A stretch of 64,000 nt of DNA from Mycolicibacterium elephantis DSM 44368. Lineage in GTDB: Bacteria; Actinomycetota; Actinomycetes; Mycobacteriales; Mycobacteriaceae. Each line of letters opens with the position of its first letter. Position 1 is the stretch's first letter. The notes below the pieces were generated by a model, which had not been told where the DNA came from, did not search any database, and saw only the letters and a list, made by a program, of their open reading frames with translations. A program made the translations under genes and the position numbers. Below are positions 19,577 through 28,952 of the stretch, piece after piece. The DNA lies in NCBI RefSeq assembly GCF_004014805.1, contig NZ_ATDN01000006.1, positions 62,001 through 126,000 of the forward strand, written 5' to 3'.

Positions 19577-20248
19577 ATGGAGGTCCTGGTCACCGGGGGT
19601 GACACCGATCTGGGTCGCACGATCGCGGAAGGTTTCCGCGACGCCGGACACCGAGTCGTGATCGCCGGGGCTCGGCGCGGCGATCTGGAGATCGCCGCCA
19701 AAGAACTCGACGTCGACGCGATCGTCGTCGACAACACCGACCCGGCCGGCCTCGAAGAGGCCCGCACGCAGTTCCCCCACCATCTGGACACGATCGTCAA
19801 CGTGCCCGCCCCGCGGTGGGACGCCGGCGATCCGCGCGCCTACTCGCTGGCCGATCACGCGGCGGCGTGGCGTCATGCCTTGGACTCCACCGTGCTCTCG
19901 GCGGTGCTGACCGTGCAGCTTCTCGGCGACCATCTGCGCTCCGGCGGGTCGATCGTCACGGTCATACCCGAACATCCGGGCGACGGCAGCGCGGAGGCGG
20001 GCATCAAAGCGGCCGTGACGGACTGGACATCCGGGCAGACAACCCATTTCGGCACCCGTGGCATCACGGTGAACGCCGTGGCTGCCGGGCGTAGCGCCGA
20101 ACCGGGCTACGACGGTGTCTCGGCGGCGACGCCGACGGTCGCCCAGGAGATCACCCGGCTCGCGCTGTTTCTGACCACGCCGGCGGCGCGCCACATCACC
20201 GGGCAGACCCTGCACGTCAGCCAGGGCGCGCGAACCGGCTGGGAATGA
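19577..20248 (+). CDS. SDR-fold protein lacking the catalytic Ser-Tyr-Lys set
   Basis: 223-aa short-chain dehydrogenase/reductase-fold protein, corresponding to M. tuberculosis Rv1856c. The nucleotide-binding TGGDTDLGRTIAEGF is at residues 6-20, and the C-terminal HITGQTLHVSQG is typical. The classical active site is not intact: in GSIVTVIPEHPG the catalytic Ser position is not Ser, and where YxxxK is expected the sequence is EAGIK, with Lys but no Tyr. It may bind nucleotide without classical redox catalysis. ATG follows a strong AAAGGAGGT. The LLM oxidoreductase gene follows 29 bases later. Confidence 0.85.
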   Translation: MEVLVTGGDTDLGRTIAEGFRDAGHRVVIAGARRGDLEIAAKELDVDAIVVDNTDPAGLEEARTQFPHHLDTIVNVPAPRWDAGDPRAYSLADHAAAWRHALDSTVLSAVLTVQLLGDHLRSGGSIVTVIPEHPGDGSAEAGIKAAVTDWTSGQTTHFGTRGITVNAVAAGRSAEPGYDGVSAATPTVAQEITRLALFLTTPAARHITGQTLHVSQGARTGWE

Positions 20249-20277
20249 ATCGGGTGCTCGCGAGGTAGAAGTACTGC

Positions 20278-21207
20278 GTGAGCATTCGACTTGGACTCCA
20301 GATACCCAACTTCTCCTACGGCACCGGCGTCGCACAGATCTTCCCCACGGTGATCGCCCAGGCGCAGGAGGCCGAGGCCGCCGGCTTCGACTCGGTCTTT
20401 GTGATGGACCACCTCTACCAACTGCCCGGGCTCGGCACGCCCGATGCGCCGATGCTCGAGGCGTACACCGCGCTGGGCGGGTTGGCGACCGCCACCGAGC
20501 GCGTCGCGCTGGGCACCCTGGTCACCGGCAACACCTATCGCAACCCGACGCTGCTGGCCAAGGCCATCACCACGCTCGACGTGATCAGCCAGGGCCGCGC
20601 TGTGCTCGGCATCGGCACCGGCTGGTATGAGCTCGAGCACAACAGCCTCGGCTACGAGTTCGGCACCTTCACCGAGCGGTTCGACAAGCTCGACGAGGCG
20701 CTGCAGATCATCCTGCCGATGTTGCACGGCGAGCGTCCGACGTTCTCGGGCAAGTACTACCGCACCGAGGAGGCGATGGCCGAGCCACGCTTCCGCGACC
20801 ACATCCCGCTGATGATCGGCGGCAGCGGCGAGAAGAAGACGATTCCGCTCGCGGCGCGGCACTTCGACCACCTCAACCTCATCGCCGGCTTCGACGAATT
20901 ACCCCGCAAGCTGGATGTGGTCAAAGCGCGCTGCGAAGAGATCGGCCGGGACCCGGCGACGCTGCAGACCAGCATGCTCGTCGTCGCGATCATCGGCGAA
21001 AACATCACGGGCGACTTGATTCCCGACGATTTCAAGCAGCAGGCCGTGTACGGCAGCCCCGAGCAAATCGTCGAGCAGCTCAAGACCAAGGTGTTCGACG
21101 TCGGCGTCGACGGCGTGATCCTCAGCCCGGTGACGAGCCTCAACGGATATCAGCCCGGCGGTGTCACCGCGATCGGCGAGCTCCTCAAGCCGGTTCTGGG
21201 CGGCTAG
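20278..21207 (+). CDS. LLM-class flavin/F420-dependent oxidoreductase
   Basis: 309-aa luciferase-like TIM-barrel protein. The motifs FDSVFVMDHLYQLPG, RVALGTLVTGNTYRNPTLLAK and LGIGTGWYELEH are typical of the F420-dependent group of mycobacteria, so the cofactor is probably reduced F420; the substrate is unknown. It corresponds to M. tuberculosis Rv1855c in family and position. GTG start, 29 bases after the SDR-like gene and probably in its operon. The spacer to ndh is 112 bases. Confidence 0.9.
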   Translation: MSIRLGLQIPNFSYGTGVAQIFPTVIAQAQEAEAAGFDSVFVMDHLYQLPGLGTPDAPMLEAYTALGGLATATERVALGTLVTGNTYRNPTLLAKAITTLDVISQGRAVLGIGTGWYELEHNSLGYEFGTFTERFDKLDEALQIILPMLHGERPTFSGKYYRTEEAMAEPRFRDHIPLMIGGSGEKKTIPLAARHFDHLNLIAGFDELPRKLDVVKARCEEIGRDPATLQTSMLVVAIIGENITGDLIPDDFKQQAVYGSPEQIVEQLKTKVFDVGVDGVILSPVTSLNGYQPGGVTAIGELLKPVLGG

Positions 21208-21319
21208 CCCGAGCCTCTGACGTGGGATACGCCACAGCGAGCGGATTCGTCGATCCGAGGTTCAGACATCTACCGTGGTGGGTAGAACTGCACGTGAAGC
21301 ACCGTCGAGGAGCCCAACC

Positions 21320-22693
21320 ATGAGCCATCCCGGAGCCACTGCATCTGATCGGCACACAGTCGTGATCATCGGATCAGGGTTCGGTGGATTGACCGCTGCC
21401 AAAAGGCTCAAGCGGGCCGACGTCGACATCAAACTGATCGCCAAGACCACCCACCACCTGTTCCAGCCGCTGCTGTATCAGGTCGCGACCGGCATCATCG
21501 CCTCGGGTGAGATCGCCCCGCCGACCCGGATGATCCTGCGCAAGCAGAAGAACTGCCAGGTGCTGCTCGGTGACGTCAGCCACATCGACCTGACCAACCA
21601 GACCGTCACTTCGGAGCTGCTCGGCCACACCTACGTCACGCCGTACGACTCGCTGATCGTGGCCGCGGGTGCCGGACAGTCCTATTTCGGCAACGACCAC
21701 TTCGCTGAGTGGGCGCCGGGCATGAAGTCGATCGACGACGCGCTCGAGCTGCGGGCGCGCATCCTGAGCGCCTTCGAACAGGCCGAGCGCTCCAGCGACC
21801 CGGCTCGCCGCGAGAAGCTGCTCACGTTCACCGTCGTGGGTGCGGGCCCGACCGGCGTCGAAATGGCGGGCCAGATCTCCGAATTGGCCGACCACACTCT
21901 CAAAGGTACGTTCCGCCAGATCGATACGACCACCGCGCGGGTGATCCTGCTCGACGCGGCACCCGCGGTGCTGCCGCCGATGGGTGAGAAGCTCGGCAAC
22001 AAGGCCAAGGCCCGGCTGGAGAAGATGGGCGTCGACATCCAGCTCAACGCCATGGTCACCGACGTCGACCGCAACGGCATCACGGTCAAGGACGCCGACG
22101 GCACCATCCGCCGCATCGAGTCGGCGACCAAGGTGTGGTCGGCCGGCGTTTCGGCCAGCCCGTTGGGCCGCGATCTGGCCGACCAGTGCGGCGTGGAGAT
22201 CGACAAGGCCGGCCGTGTTGTGGTGCAACAGGACCTGTCCATTCCCGGGCATCCGAACGTGTTCGTCGTCGGCGACATGGCCTACGTCGAGGGGGTGCCC
22301 GGCCAGGCGCAGGGCGCCATCCAAGGCGGCAGATACGCCGCCGACATCATCAAGGCCGAGACCAAGGGCGCCGACCCGGCGCAGCGCGAGCCGTTCCAGT
22401 ACTTCGACAAGGGCTCGATGGCCACCGTGTCCCGGTTCTCCGCGGTCGCCAAGATCGGGCCGCTGGAGTTCGGCGGGTTCATCGCCTGGCTGGCCTGGCT
22501 GGTGCTGCACCTGGTCTACCTCGTCGGATTCCGCCGCAAGCTCACCACGCTGCTGTCGTGGACCGTGACGTTCCTTTCGACCCAGCGCGGCAACCTCACC
22601 ATCACCGAGCAGCAGGCCTACGCCCGCACCCGGATCGAAACGCTCGAGGAGATCGCCGCGTCGTTGCAGGACACGCAGAAAGCCGCCGTCTAG
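21320..22693 (+). CDS. ndh: Type II NADH dehydrogenase (NADH:menaquinone oxidoreductase)
   Basis: 457-aa non-proton-pumping respiratory flavoprotein that oxidises NADH and reduces menaquinone at the inner face of the membrane. FAD motif GSGFGG (18-23), NADH motif VVGAGPTGVEMAGQI (near 175), and the quinone-site region ending VFVVGDMAYVEGVPGQAQGA. The C-terminal hydrophobic stretch FIAWLAWLVLHLVYLVGF is probably a membrane anchor. ATG chosen at 21320 with GAGGAG upstream; the in-frame ATG at 21275 adds non-conserved residues. It corresponds to M. tuberculosis ndh (Rv1854c), where urease genes follow directly; here the urt genes intervene. Confidence 0.95.
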   Translation: MSHPGATASDRHTVVIIGSGFGGLTAAKRLKRADVDIKLIAKTTHHLFQPLLYQVATGIIASGEIAPPTRMILRKQKNCQVLLGDVSHIDLTNQTVTSELLGHTYVTPYDSLIVAAGAGQSYFGNDHFAEWAPGMKSIDDALELRARILSAFEQAERSSDPARREKLLTFTVVGAGPTGVEMAGQISELADHTLKGTFRQIDTTTARVILLDAAPAVLPPMGEKLGNKAKARLEKMGVDIQLNAMVTDVDRNGITVKDADGTIRRIESATKVWSAGVSASPLGRDLADQCGVEIDKAGRVVVQQDLSIPGHPNVFVVGDMAYVEGVPGQAQGAIQGGRYAADIIKAETKGADPAQREPFQYFDKGSMATVSRFSAVAKIGPLEFGGFIAWLAWLVLHLVYLVGFRRKLTTLLSWTVTFLSTQRGNLTITEQQAYARTRIETLEEIAASLQDTQKAAV

Positions 22694-22874
22694 GCACGCT
22701 CAACAGCGTTGTGCCGGCACGGTAGTCGCGTGGTTCGAGCTGCGCTGACCCGGGCCTCGCCGCCGACAGGTTAATTTGTTCGTCACATACAGACATTTGG
22801 CAGAAACACAGCCGCTCTAACGTCCCGAAGCGACAACCGCACGTGGTCTGCGGACATATAGGGAAAGGCTGTTC

Positions 22875-24125
22875 ATGCGACTTCAACGACGCTCACTGCT
22901 GGTGGTCGGAAGCATCGCCGCCGCAACGGGACTGGTGTTGGCCGGCTGCGGAAGCAAGGCAACCGAATCCGGCTCGGCCAACGCCGAGTCATGTGTGGAC
23001 ACGTCGGGCCCGACTGTCAAAGTGGGAGCGCTGAACTCGCTTTCGGGGACCATGGCCATCTCCGAGGTGACCGTCCGGAACGCCATCGACCTGGCCGTCG
23101 AGGAGATCAACGCAGCCGGCGGCGTGCTGGGTAAGCAGCTCGAGCTGGTGGCAGAGGACGGGGCATCCGAGCCGACCGTGTTCGCCGAGAAAGCGGAGAA
23201 GCTGATCAGCAGCGACTGCGTGGCCGCGGTCTTCGGCGGCTGGACCTCGTCGTCACGCAAGGCCATGCTTCCGGTGTTCGAATCGGCGAATGCGCTGCTG
23301 TACTACCCGGTGCAGTACGAGGGATTGGAAGCCTCCGACAACATCTTCTACACCGGCGCGACCACCAACCAGCAGATCGTGCCCGCGCTGGACTACCTCA
23401 AGGAGAAGGGCGTCACGTCGCTCTACCTGGTGGGCAGCGACTACGTCTTCCCGCAGACCGCCAACCGCATCATCAAGGCCTACGCCGACGCCAACGGCAT
23501 CGAGATCAAGGGCGAGGACTACACGCCGCTGGGCTCCACCGACTTCTCCACCATCGTCAACAAGATCCGCACCGCCGACGCCGACGCGGTGTTCAACACC
23601 CTCAACGGCGACTCCAACGTGGCCTTCTTCCGCGAGTACCGCAACGTCGGCCTGACCCCGCAGGACATGCCCGTCGTGTCGGTGTCGATCGCCGAGGAGG
23701 AGATCGGCGGCATCGGCGTGCAGAACATCACCGGCCAGCTGACTGCGTGGGACTACTACCAGACCATCGACAGCCCGGTGAACAACGCGTTCGTCAAGGC
23801 GTACAAGGACAAATACGGCGCCGACAAGCCAACCTCGGATCCGATGGAGGCGGCCTACGTCTCGGTGTACCTGTGGAAGAACACCGTCGAGAAGGCACAA
23901 TCGTTCGCGGTGCCCGACGTGCAGAAGGCCGCCGGGGGTGTTCAGTTCGACGCCCCTGAGGGTCTGGTGCAGATCGACGGCGACAACAACCACATCACCA
24001 AGACCGCCCGCATCGGTGAGATTCGGCCCGACGGCCTGATCTACACGGTCTGGGAGTCGCCGGGACCGATCGAGCCGGACCCCTACCTCAAGGATTATCC
24101 GTGGGCCGCCGGCCTCTCCAGCTGA
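22875..24125 (+). CDS. urtA: Urea ABC transporter substrate-binding lipoprotein UrtA
   Basis: 416-aa exported binding protein of the branched-chain amino acid/urea type. It has an Arg-rich signal peptide ending in a lipobox LVLAGC (Cys25), then [31 protein letters not shown] and YPVQYEGLE, typical of UrtA rather than LivK. It captures urea at the cell surface and delivers it to UrtBC. First gene of urtABCDE. Its 181-bp upstream region is A+T-rich at 22768-22800 and should hold a nitrogen-responsive promoter, but I found no convincing GlnR site. Proximity to urease supports urea as substrate. Confidence 0.92.
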   Translation: MRLQRRSLLVVGSIAAATGLVLAGCGSKATESGSANAESCVDTSGPTVKVGALNSLSGTMAISEVTVRNAIDLAVEEINAAGGVLGKQLELVAEDGASEPTVFAEKAEKLISSDCVAAVFGGWTSSSRKAMLPVFESANALLYYPVQYEGLEASDNIFYTGATTNQQIVPALDYLKEKGVTSLYLVGSDYVFPQTANRIIKAYADANGIEIKGEDYTPLGSTDFSTIVNKIRTADADAVFNTLNGDSNVAFFREYRNVGLTPQDMPVVSVSIAEEEIGGIGVQNITGQLTAWDYYQTIDSPVNNAFVKAYKDKYGADKPTSDPMEAAYVSVYLWKNTVEKAQSFAVPDVQKAAGGVQFDAPEGLVQIDGDNNHITKTARIGEIRPDGLIYTVWESPGPIEPDPYLKDYPWAAGLSS

Positions 24126-24132
24126 TTCGGGC

Positions 24133-25017
24133 ATGGATGTCCTGATCGGGCAGCTGGCAACGGGATTGAGCCTCGGCTCGATCCTGTTGCTGGCCGCGCT
24201 GGGACTGTCGCTGACATTCGGCCAGATGGGCGTCATCAACATGGCGCACGGCGAGTTCATCATGGCCGGCTGCTACACCGCCTATGTGGTGCAGCAGATC
24301 GTCTCCAATGCCGGTGCCTCACTGCTGATTTCGTTGGTGGTCGGGTTTCTGATCGGCGGCGCGCTCGGCGCGCTGCTCGAGACCGCGCTGATCCGGCGGA
24401 TGTATCACCGGCCGCTGGACACGCTGTTGGTGACGTTCGGTGTGGGCATGGTGCTGCAGCAGGTGGCCCGTGACATCTTCGGGGCGCCCGCGGTCAACGT
24501 GGTGGCGCCGTCGTGGCTGTCCGGCGGTGTGGAGATCCTCGGCGCCGTCGTGCCGAAGACCCGGATCTTCATCCTGGTACTGGCCGTCGTCTGTGTCGCC
24601 GCGCTGGCCGCCGCATTGAAGTTCAGCCCGATGGGGCGGCGGATACGGGCGGTGGTGGCGAACCGCGACCTCGCCGAGACCAGCGGAATCTCCTCGCGCA
24701 GAACCGATGTCACAACGTTCTTCATCGGCTCCGGGCTGGCCGCGGTCGCCGGCGTGGCGTTGACCCTGATCGGTTCGACGAGCCCCACCATCGGGCAGAG
24801 CTACCTGATCGACGCGTTCCTGGTGGTGGTGGTCGGCGGCCTCGGCCAGCTCAAGGGCACGGTGATCGCGGCGTTCGCGCTGGGCTTTGCGAACTCGTTC
24901 ATCGAGTACAACACCACCGCGTCACTGGCCAAGGTGATCCTGTTCGTGATCATCGTCATCTTCCTGCAGGTCCGTCCGCAGGGCCTGTTCGCCGTCCGGA
25001 CAAGGAGCCTTGCGTGA
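24133..25017 (+). CDS. urtB: Urea ABC transporter permease UrtB
   Basis: 294-aa integral membrane permease of the LivH/UrtB class with about eight hydrophobic helices. The N-terminal LGLSLTFGQMGVINMAHGEF is characteristic, as is the later VVVGGLGQLKGTVIAAFALG. It forms a heterodimeric channel with UrtC. ATG start 7 bases after urtA, and its TGA overlaps the GTG of urtC, so translation is likely coupled. Specificity for urea follows from the complete urtABCDE set beside the urease genes. Confidence 0.92.
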   Translation: MDVLIGQLATGLSLGSILLLAALGLSLTFGQMGVINMAHGEFIMAGCYTAYVVQQIVSNAGASLLISLVVGFLIGGALGALLETALIRRMYHRPLDTLLVTFGVGMVLQQVARDIFGAPAVNVVAPSWLSGGVEILGAVVPKTRIFILVLAVVCVAALAAALKFSPMGRRIRAVVANRDLAETSGISSRRTDVTTFFIGSGLAAVAGVALTLIGSTSPTIGQSYLIDAFLVVVVGGLGQLKGTVIAAFALGFANSFIEYNTTASLAKVILFVIIVIFLQVRPQGLFAVRTRSLA

Positions 25018-26138
25018 GAACCCTTCTGGGCCGCTGGCAGACCTGGGCCGGTTTCGGCGTCGCGGCCGTCCTGCTGTTCGCGGTCGCGCCCGCGGTCTTG
25101 TCCGACTTCCGGCTGAGCCTGCTGGCCAAGTTCTTGTGCTTCGCGATCGTGGCCGTCGGCATCGGCCTGGCGTGGGGCCGCGGCGGCATGCTGGTACTGG
25201 GCCAAGGCGTGTTCTTCGGCCTCGGCGGCTACATGATGGGCATGCACCTCAAGATCGCCGATGCGCACCTGCGCGGCGACGCCGTGCCGGACTTCATGCA
25301 GATCGCCGGGGTGCGCGAACTACCCGGCTACTGGGCACCGTTCGTCTCCCCCGCGTTCACGCTCGCCGCGATCGTGCTGCTGCCGACCGGCATCGCCGCC
25401 GCCCTCGGTCTCGGCGTGTTCAAGCGCCGGGTCAAGGGCGCCTACTTCGCGATCCTGTCGCAGGCGCTGGCGGCGGCGCTGGCGATCCTGCTCGTCGGGC
25501 AGACCAGCCTGGGAGGCAGCAACGGGCTCAACAGGTTTCGCACCTTCTTCGGTTTCGCGCTGAACGACCCGGTGAACCGGCGGATGCTGTACTTCATCGC
25601 CGCCGCGGTGCTGCTGGTCGTAGTCGCCGTGGTGCGCCAGCTCATGGCCAGCCGGTACGGCGAGCTGCTGGTGGCCGTGCGCGACGGCGAGGAGCGGGTA
25701 CGTTTCCTCGGCTACGACCCGGCCAACATCAAGGTGGTCGCGTATTCCGTCGCGGCGCTGTTCGCCAGCATCGCGGGCGCGCTGTTCGCCCCGATCGTCG
25801 GCTTCATCGCGCCCTCACAGGTCGGCATCCTGCCGTCGATCGCGTTCCTGATCGGTGTGGCGATCGGCGGCCGCACCACGCTGTTGGGCCCGGTGCTGGG
25901 CGCCATCGGCGTCGCCTGGGCACAAACCGTGTTCTCCGAACGCTTTCCGTCGGAGTGGACCTACGCCCAGGGGTTGCTGTTCATCGTGGTCGTCGGGTTC
26001 ATGCCCGCCGGCATCGCCGGCCTCGGCGCGGTGTTCGCCCGCCGACGCCTGCGCAGGCCCAAACCACCCGCCGAACCGCAGCCGGTGTCCGAACCCGACA
26101 CCGAACCCGACAGTCAGAAGGTGGGGGCAGCCACATGA
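25014..26138 (+). CDS. urtC: Urea ABC transporter permease UrtC
   Basis: 374-aa permease of the LivM/UrtC class with about nine hydrophobic helices, including LAWGRGGMLVLGQGVFFGLGGYMMG (read as GRGGMLVLGQGVFFGLGG) and the cytoplasmic KRRVKGAYFAILSQALAAA loop that contacts the ATPases. The GTG start overlaps urtB by 4 bases; its TGA overlaps the ATG of urtD by 4 bases. The C-terminal tail is Pro/Glu-rich and hydrophilic (about residues 345-374). A longer open frame runs back into urtB and is a shadow. Confidence 0.92.
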   Translation: MRTLLGRWQTWAGFGVAAVLLFAVAPAVLSDFRLSLLAKFLCFAIVAVGIGLAWGRGGMLVLGQGVFFGLGGYMMGMHLKIADAHLRGDAVPDFMQIAGVRELPGYWAPFVSPAFTLAAIVLLPTGIAAALGLGVFKRRVKGAYFAILSQALAAALAILLVGQTSLGGSNGLNRFRTFFGFALNDPVNRRMLYFIAAAVLLVVVAVVRQLMASRYGELLVAVRDGEERVRFLGYDPANIKVVAYSVAALFASIAGALFAPIVGFIAPSQVGILPSIAFLIGVAIGGRTTLLGPVLGAIGVAWAQTVFSERFPSEWTYAQGLLFIVVVGFMPAGIAGLGAVFARRRLRRPKPPAEPQPVSEPDTEPDSQKVGAAT

Positions 26139-26941
26139 CGGCCCAGAGCGCACCGGTCGCGGGCGGCAACGCCGGGATGGCCGCCGAGTATCTCGAGATC
26201 CGCGGACTCACCGTCGATTTCGACGGGTTCAAGGCGGTCAGCGACGTCGACCTCACCCTGTTCCAGGGGGATCTGCGGTTCCTGATCGGCCCGAACGGGG
26301 CGGGCAAGACCACCGTCATCGACGCGGTCACCGGGCTGGTCAGCGCCACCGGATCGGTCAACAAATCCGGCGTCGAACTGCTCGGGAAGAAGGTGCACCA
26401 GATCGCCCGGCTCGGGGTGGGACGCACATTTCAGACCGCCAGCGTGTTCGAGCAGCTGACCGTGCTGCAGAACCTGGACATCGCCGCGGGCGCGGGCCGG
26501 TCGGTGTGGACACTGCTGCGGCGCCGCCGCGGGGTGCTGCCCGCCATCGAAGCCGCGCTCGACACGATCGGGCTGGCCGACCTCGCCGACAGGCCCGCCG
26601 GTGCGCTGGCCCACGGCCAGAAACAGTGGCTGGAGATCGGCATGCTGCTGGTACAGAACGCCGACGTGCTGTTGCTCGACGAGCCCGTCGCGGGCATGAG
26701 CCACGAGGAACGCGAAGAGACCGGAAATCTGTTGCGCCGCATCGGAGCCGAACGCACCGTCGTCGTGGTCGAACACGACATGGACTTCATGCGGGCCTTC
26801 GCCACCTCGGTGACGGTGCTGGCCCGCGGGCGCGTGATCGCCGATGGAACCGTCGGCGAAGTGCAGGCCAACCCGAAGGTGCAGGAGGTCTACCTCGGCA
26901 CCGCCGCTGCCGGTGCCGAGCTCGTCGAGGAGAACCGCTGA
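26135..26941 (+). CDS. urtD: Urea ABC transporter ATPase UrtD
   Basis: 268-aa ATPase of the LivG/UrtD class. Walker A IGPNGAGKTT (52-59 core), a signature LAHGQKQWLEIGMLL (the UrtD-type AHGQKQ in place of LSGGQ), Walker B DVLLLDEPVAGM and switch VVVVEHDMDFM. Hydrolyses ATP with UrtE to drive urea uptake. ATG overlaps urtC by 4 bases and its last base is shared with the urtE ATG. An open frame runs far upstream through urtC in the other frame and is not part of the gene. Confidence 0.93.
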   Translation: MTAQSAPVAGGNAGMAAEYLEIRGLTVDFDGFKAVSDVDLTLFQGDLRFLIGPNGAGKTTVIDAVTGLVSATGSVNKSGVELLGKKVHQIARLGVGRTFQTASVFEQLTVLQNLDIAAGAGRSVWTLLRRRRGVLPAIEAALDTIGLADLADRPAGALAHGQKQWLEIGMLLVQNADVLLLDEPVAGMSHEEREETGNLLRRIGAERTVVVVEHDMDFMRAFATSVTVLARGRVIADGTVGEVQANPKVQEVYLGTAAAGAELVEENR

Positions 26942-27633
26942 TGCTGCAACTGATCGATGTCCGCAGCGGCTACGGCCGCTCCGAAGTCGTCCACGGCGTC
27001 AGCATCGAGGTGCCCCGCGAGGGGGTGGCCGCGGTGATGGGGCACAACGGGGCTGGCAAGACCACGCTGCTGCGCGCCGCCGTTGGACTGCTCAAATGCA
27101 AGGCGGGCAAAGTGCTTTTCGACGGCGAGGACATCACCAAGCTGCGACCCAGCGCCCGGGTGGCGCGTGGCCTGGCCTACGTCCCGCAGGGCCAGCAGTC
27201 CTTCGGCCAGCTGACCACCATGGAGAACCTCCAGGTTGTCGCCGACGGGCGCAGGAACGGAAGGCAACTCATCGACGAGCAGCTCGACCTGTTCCCCGCG
27301 CTCAAGGAGCTGCTGACCCGCAAGGCCGGGCTGCTGTCCGGTGGGCAACGCCAACAGCTGGCGATCGCACGCGCGCTGATCACCACCCCCAAGTGCCTGA
27401 TCCTCGACGAACCGACCGAAGGCATCCAGCCCTCCGTGGTCGCCGAGATCGAAACCGCCATCGTCGAGTTGACCAACCGCGGCGACCTCGGGGTCCTGCT
27501 CGTCGAGCAGCACATCGGGTTCGCGCTGGAGTCCTCGCAGCAGTACTACATCCTGGAAGCCGGACGCCTCACCTCCAGCGGCACCGGCGGCTCGGCGTCG
27601 GAGACCGATGTCCGCGCCGCGATGGCGATCTAG
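26941..27633 (+). CDS. urtE: Urea ABC transporter ATPase UrtE
   Basis: 230-aa ATPase of the LivF/UrtE class. Walker A GHNGAGKT (34-41), YVPQGQQSFGQLTTMENL, signature LLSGGQRQQLAIARAL, Walker B CLILDEPTEGIQPS and switch VLLVEQHIGFAL. It completes the urtABCDE operon. Its TAG stop shares the tetranucleotide CTAG (27630-27633) with the stop of convergent ureD, leaving no spacer and no room for a conventional terminator between the two operons. Confidence 0.93.
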   Translation: MLQLIDVRSGYGRSEVVHGVSIEVPREGVAAVMGHNGAGKTTLLRAAVGLLKCKAGKVLFDGEDITKLRPSARVARGLAYVPQGQQSFGQLTTMENLQVVADGRRNGRQLIDEQLDLFPALKELLTRKAGLLSGGQRQQLAIARALITTPKCLILDEPTEGIQPSVVAEIETAIVELTNRGDLGVLLVEQHIGFALESSQQYYILEAGRLTSSGTGGSASETDVRAAMAI

Positions 27634-28256
27634 AGCCGCTCCCCCTGCCACGTCGACAGGCACCCGCCGCCGGCCAGCGTCAACGGCATCCCCGCGGTCC
27701 GCGCGGTGCCCTGCGGATAGTGCAGTTCGCTGACACACGCCATCGGGGCGCCGAGTTCGTCGTCGCCGAGCGAGCCGCTGCCGAGTTCGACACGGTGACG
27801 CACCAGCGGCGAGCCGTCGACGTCGGCGCGCAGCGATCCCGACCAGAACCCCTGGCGTTCACCGGATCTGCCGATCTGGACCCGTTCCCGCAGCCGGACC
27901 CGACCTGAGGCGGTCAAGGCCAGCCGGGTGGCGCTGAGGTGGCGGGACGTGGCGGCGACGACCGTGGGCTCCGGATCGACGTCGAGGTCACCGGCCACCT
28001 CGAGGTTCCACACCGCGTGCGACTCGACCGTCGACGCACCCGGCAGCGTCACCGTCGCCGCCGCGGTGCGCACCCGCAGCCGCGCGCCGGGCTCGACGAC
28101 GACGCGGATGTGCAGCGCGTCACCGCCCAGCGGGGTGGCGGCGGCCGACACCAGATGAACGGTGTCGGCCTCGGTGTGGCGCGCAGCGAGGCCGCCGCTG
28201 CACTCGATGCGCGGTCGGCGGTCCGGGCTGGCGACGATGAGAACGTCCGAGCGCAC
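27630..28256 (-). CDS. ureD: Urease accessory protein UreD
   Basis: 208-aa cytoplasmic chaperone that binds the urease apoenzyme and, with UreF and UreG, delivers nickel. Typical features are the N-terminal VLIVASPDRRPRI, LGGDALHIRVVVEPGARLRVRTAAAT near residues 42-67, and a C-terminal ELHYPQGTART region. Length equals that of M. tuberculosis UreD as I recall. GTG start overlaps the ureG stop by one base. Last gene of the urease operon, with its stop fused to the convergent urtE stop. Confidence 0.92.
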   Translation of the reverse strand: MRSDVLIVASPDRRPRIECSGGLAARHTEADTVHLVSAAATPLGGDALHIRVVVEPGARLRVRTAAATVTLPGASTVESHAVWNLEVAGDLDVDPEPTVVAATSRHLSATRLALTASGRVRLRERVQIGRSGERQGFWSGSLRADVDGSPLVRHRVELGSGSLGDDELGAPMACVSELHYPQGTARTAGMPLTLAGGGCLSTWQGERL

Positions 28257-28942
28257 TAGACCGGCACCTGCAGCTGCTGGCGCACCCAGTCCAGAACCGG
28301 GGCCGCCGCCGGATCGCGGGTCAGCGAGATCAGCGCGGTGGGGCGGCCACCGCGGACGGCGGCGGCGTCGCGGGCCATCACCTCGAGGTCGGCGCCGACC
28401 AGCGGCGCCAGGTCGATCTTGTTGATCACCAACAGATCCGAATAGGTCACGCCGGGACCGCCCTTGCGGGGCACCTTGTCACCGCCCGCGACATCGATGA
28501 CGAAGATCTGAACGTCGACCAGCCCCGACGAGAAGGTGGCGGTGAGGTTGTCGCCGCCGGACTCCACCAGGATGAGGTCCAGCCGGTCGGCGGGCCCCGA
28601 GTTGGCCGCGATGAGGTCGTCGATGGCGTCCAGGTTGGCGGTGATGTCGTCGCGGATGGCGGTGTGCGGGCAGCCGCCGGTCTGGACCGCTGCGATGCGC
28701 GCGTCGGGCAGCACCGCATGGCGGCGCAGAAAATCCGCGTCCTCGGTGGTGTAGATGTCGTTGGTCAGCACCGCCAGCGACAGCTCGTCGCGCAGCTGCC
28801 TGCACAGCGCAGCCACCAGTGCGGTCTTTCCCGAGCCGACGGGCCCGCCCACGCCGATGCGCAACGGCTCCCCCGGCAGGCGCGGGCGCTTCGGCCGGTC
28901 GATATGCCCGTGCGGCTGACCCTCGAGGAAATGCGGTGGCAT
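28256..28942 (-). CDS. ureG: Urease accessory GTPase UreG
   Basis: 228-aa SIMIBI-class GTPase that couples GTP hydrolysis to nickel insertion into urease. P-loop [14 protein letters not shown] (GPVGSGKT at 33-40), [13 protein letters not shown], the metal-binding Cys-Pro-His in [26 protein letters not shown] and the guanine motif NKIDLAP. A short His-containing N terminus ([11 protein letters not shown]) may hold nickel. ATG start lies 10 bases after the end of the broken ureF. Intact, so the enzyme lacks only its UreF partner. Confidence 0.95.
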   Translation of the reverse strand: MPPHFLEGQPHGHIDRPKRPRLPGEPLRIGVGGPVGSGKTALVAALCRQLRDELSLAVLTNDIYTTEDADFLRRHAVLPDARIAAVQTGGCPHTAIRDDITANLDAIDDLIAANSGPADRLDLILVESGGDNLTATFSSGLVDVQIFVIDVAGGDKVPRKGGPGVTYSDLLVINKIDLAPLVGADLEVMARDAAAVRGGRPTALISLTRDPAAAPVLDWVRQQLQVPV

Positions 28943-28952
28943 AGCGTGCCTT

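Noticed and set aside
22697-22725. GTGCCGGCAC palindrome after ndh as a terminator
   Set aside because: Short stem and no T-run; could be chance in GC-rich DNA.
22694-22874. Possible GlnR boxes (GTCAC) upstream of urtA
   Set aside because: The spacing of GTCAC to its neighbouring half-sites does not fit the expected 6-base gaps. Only the A+T-rich promoter-like stretch at 22768-22800 is worth noting.
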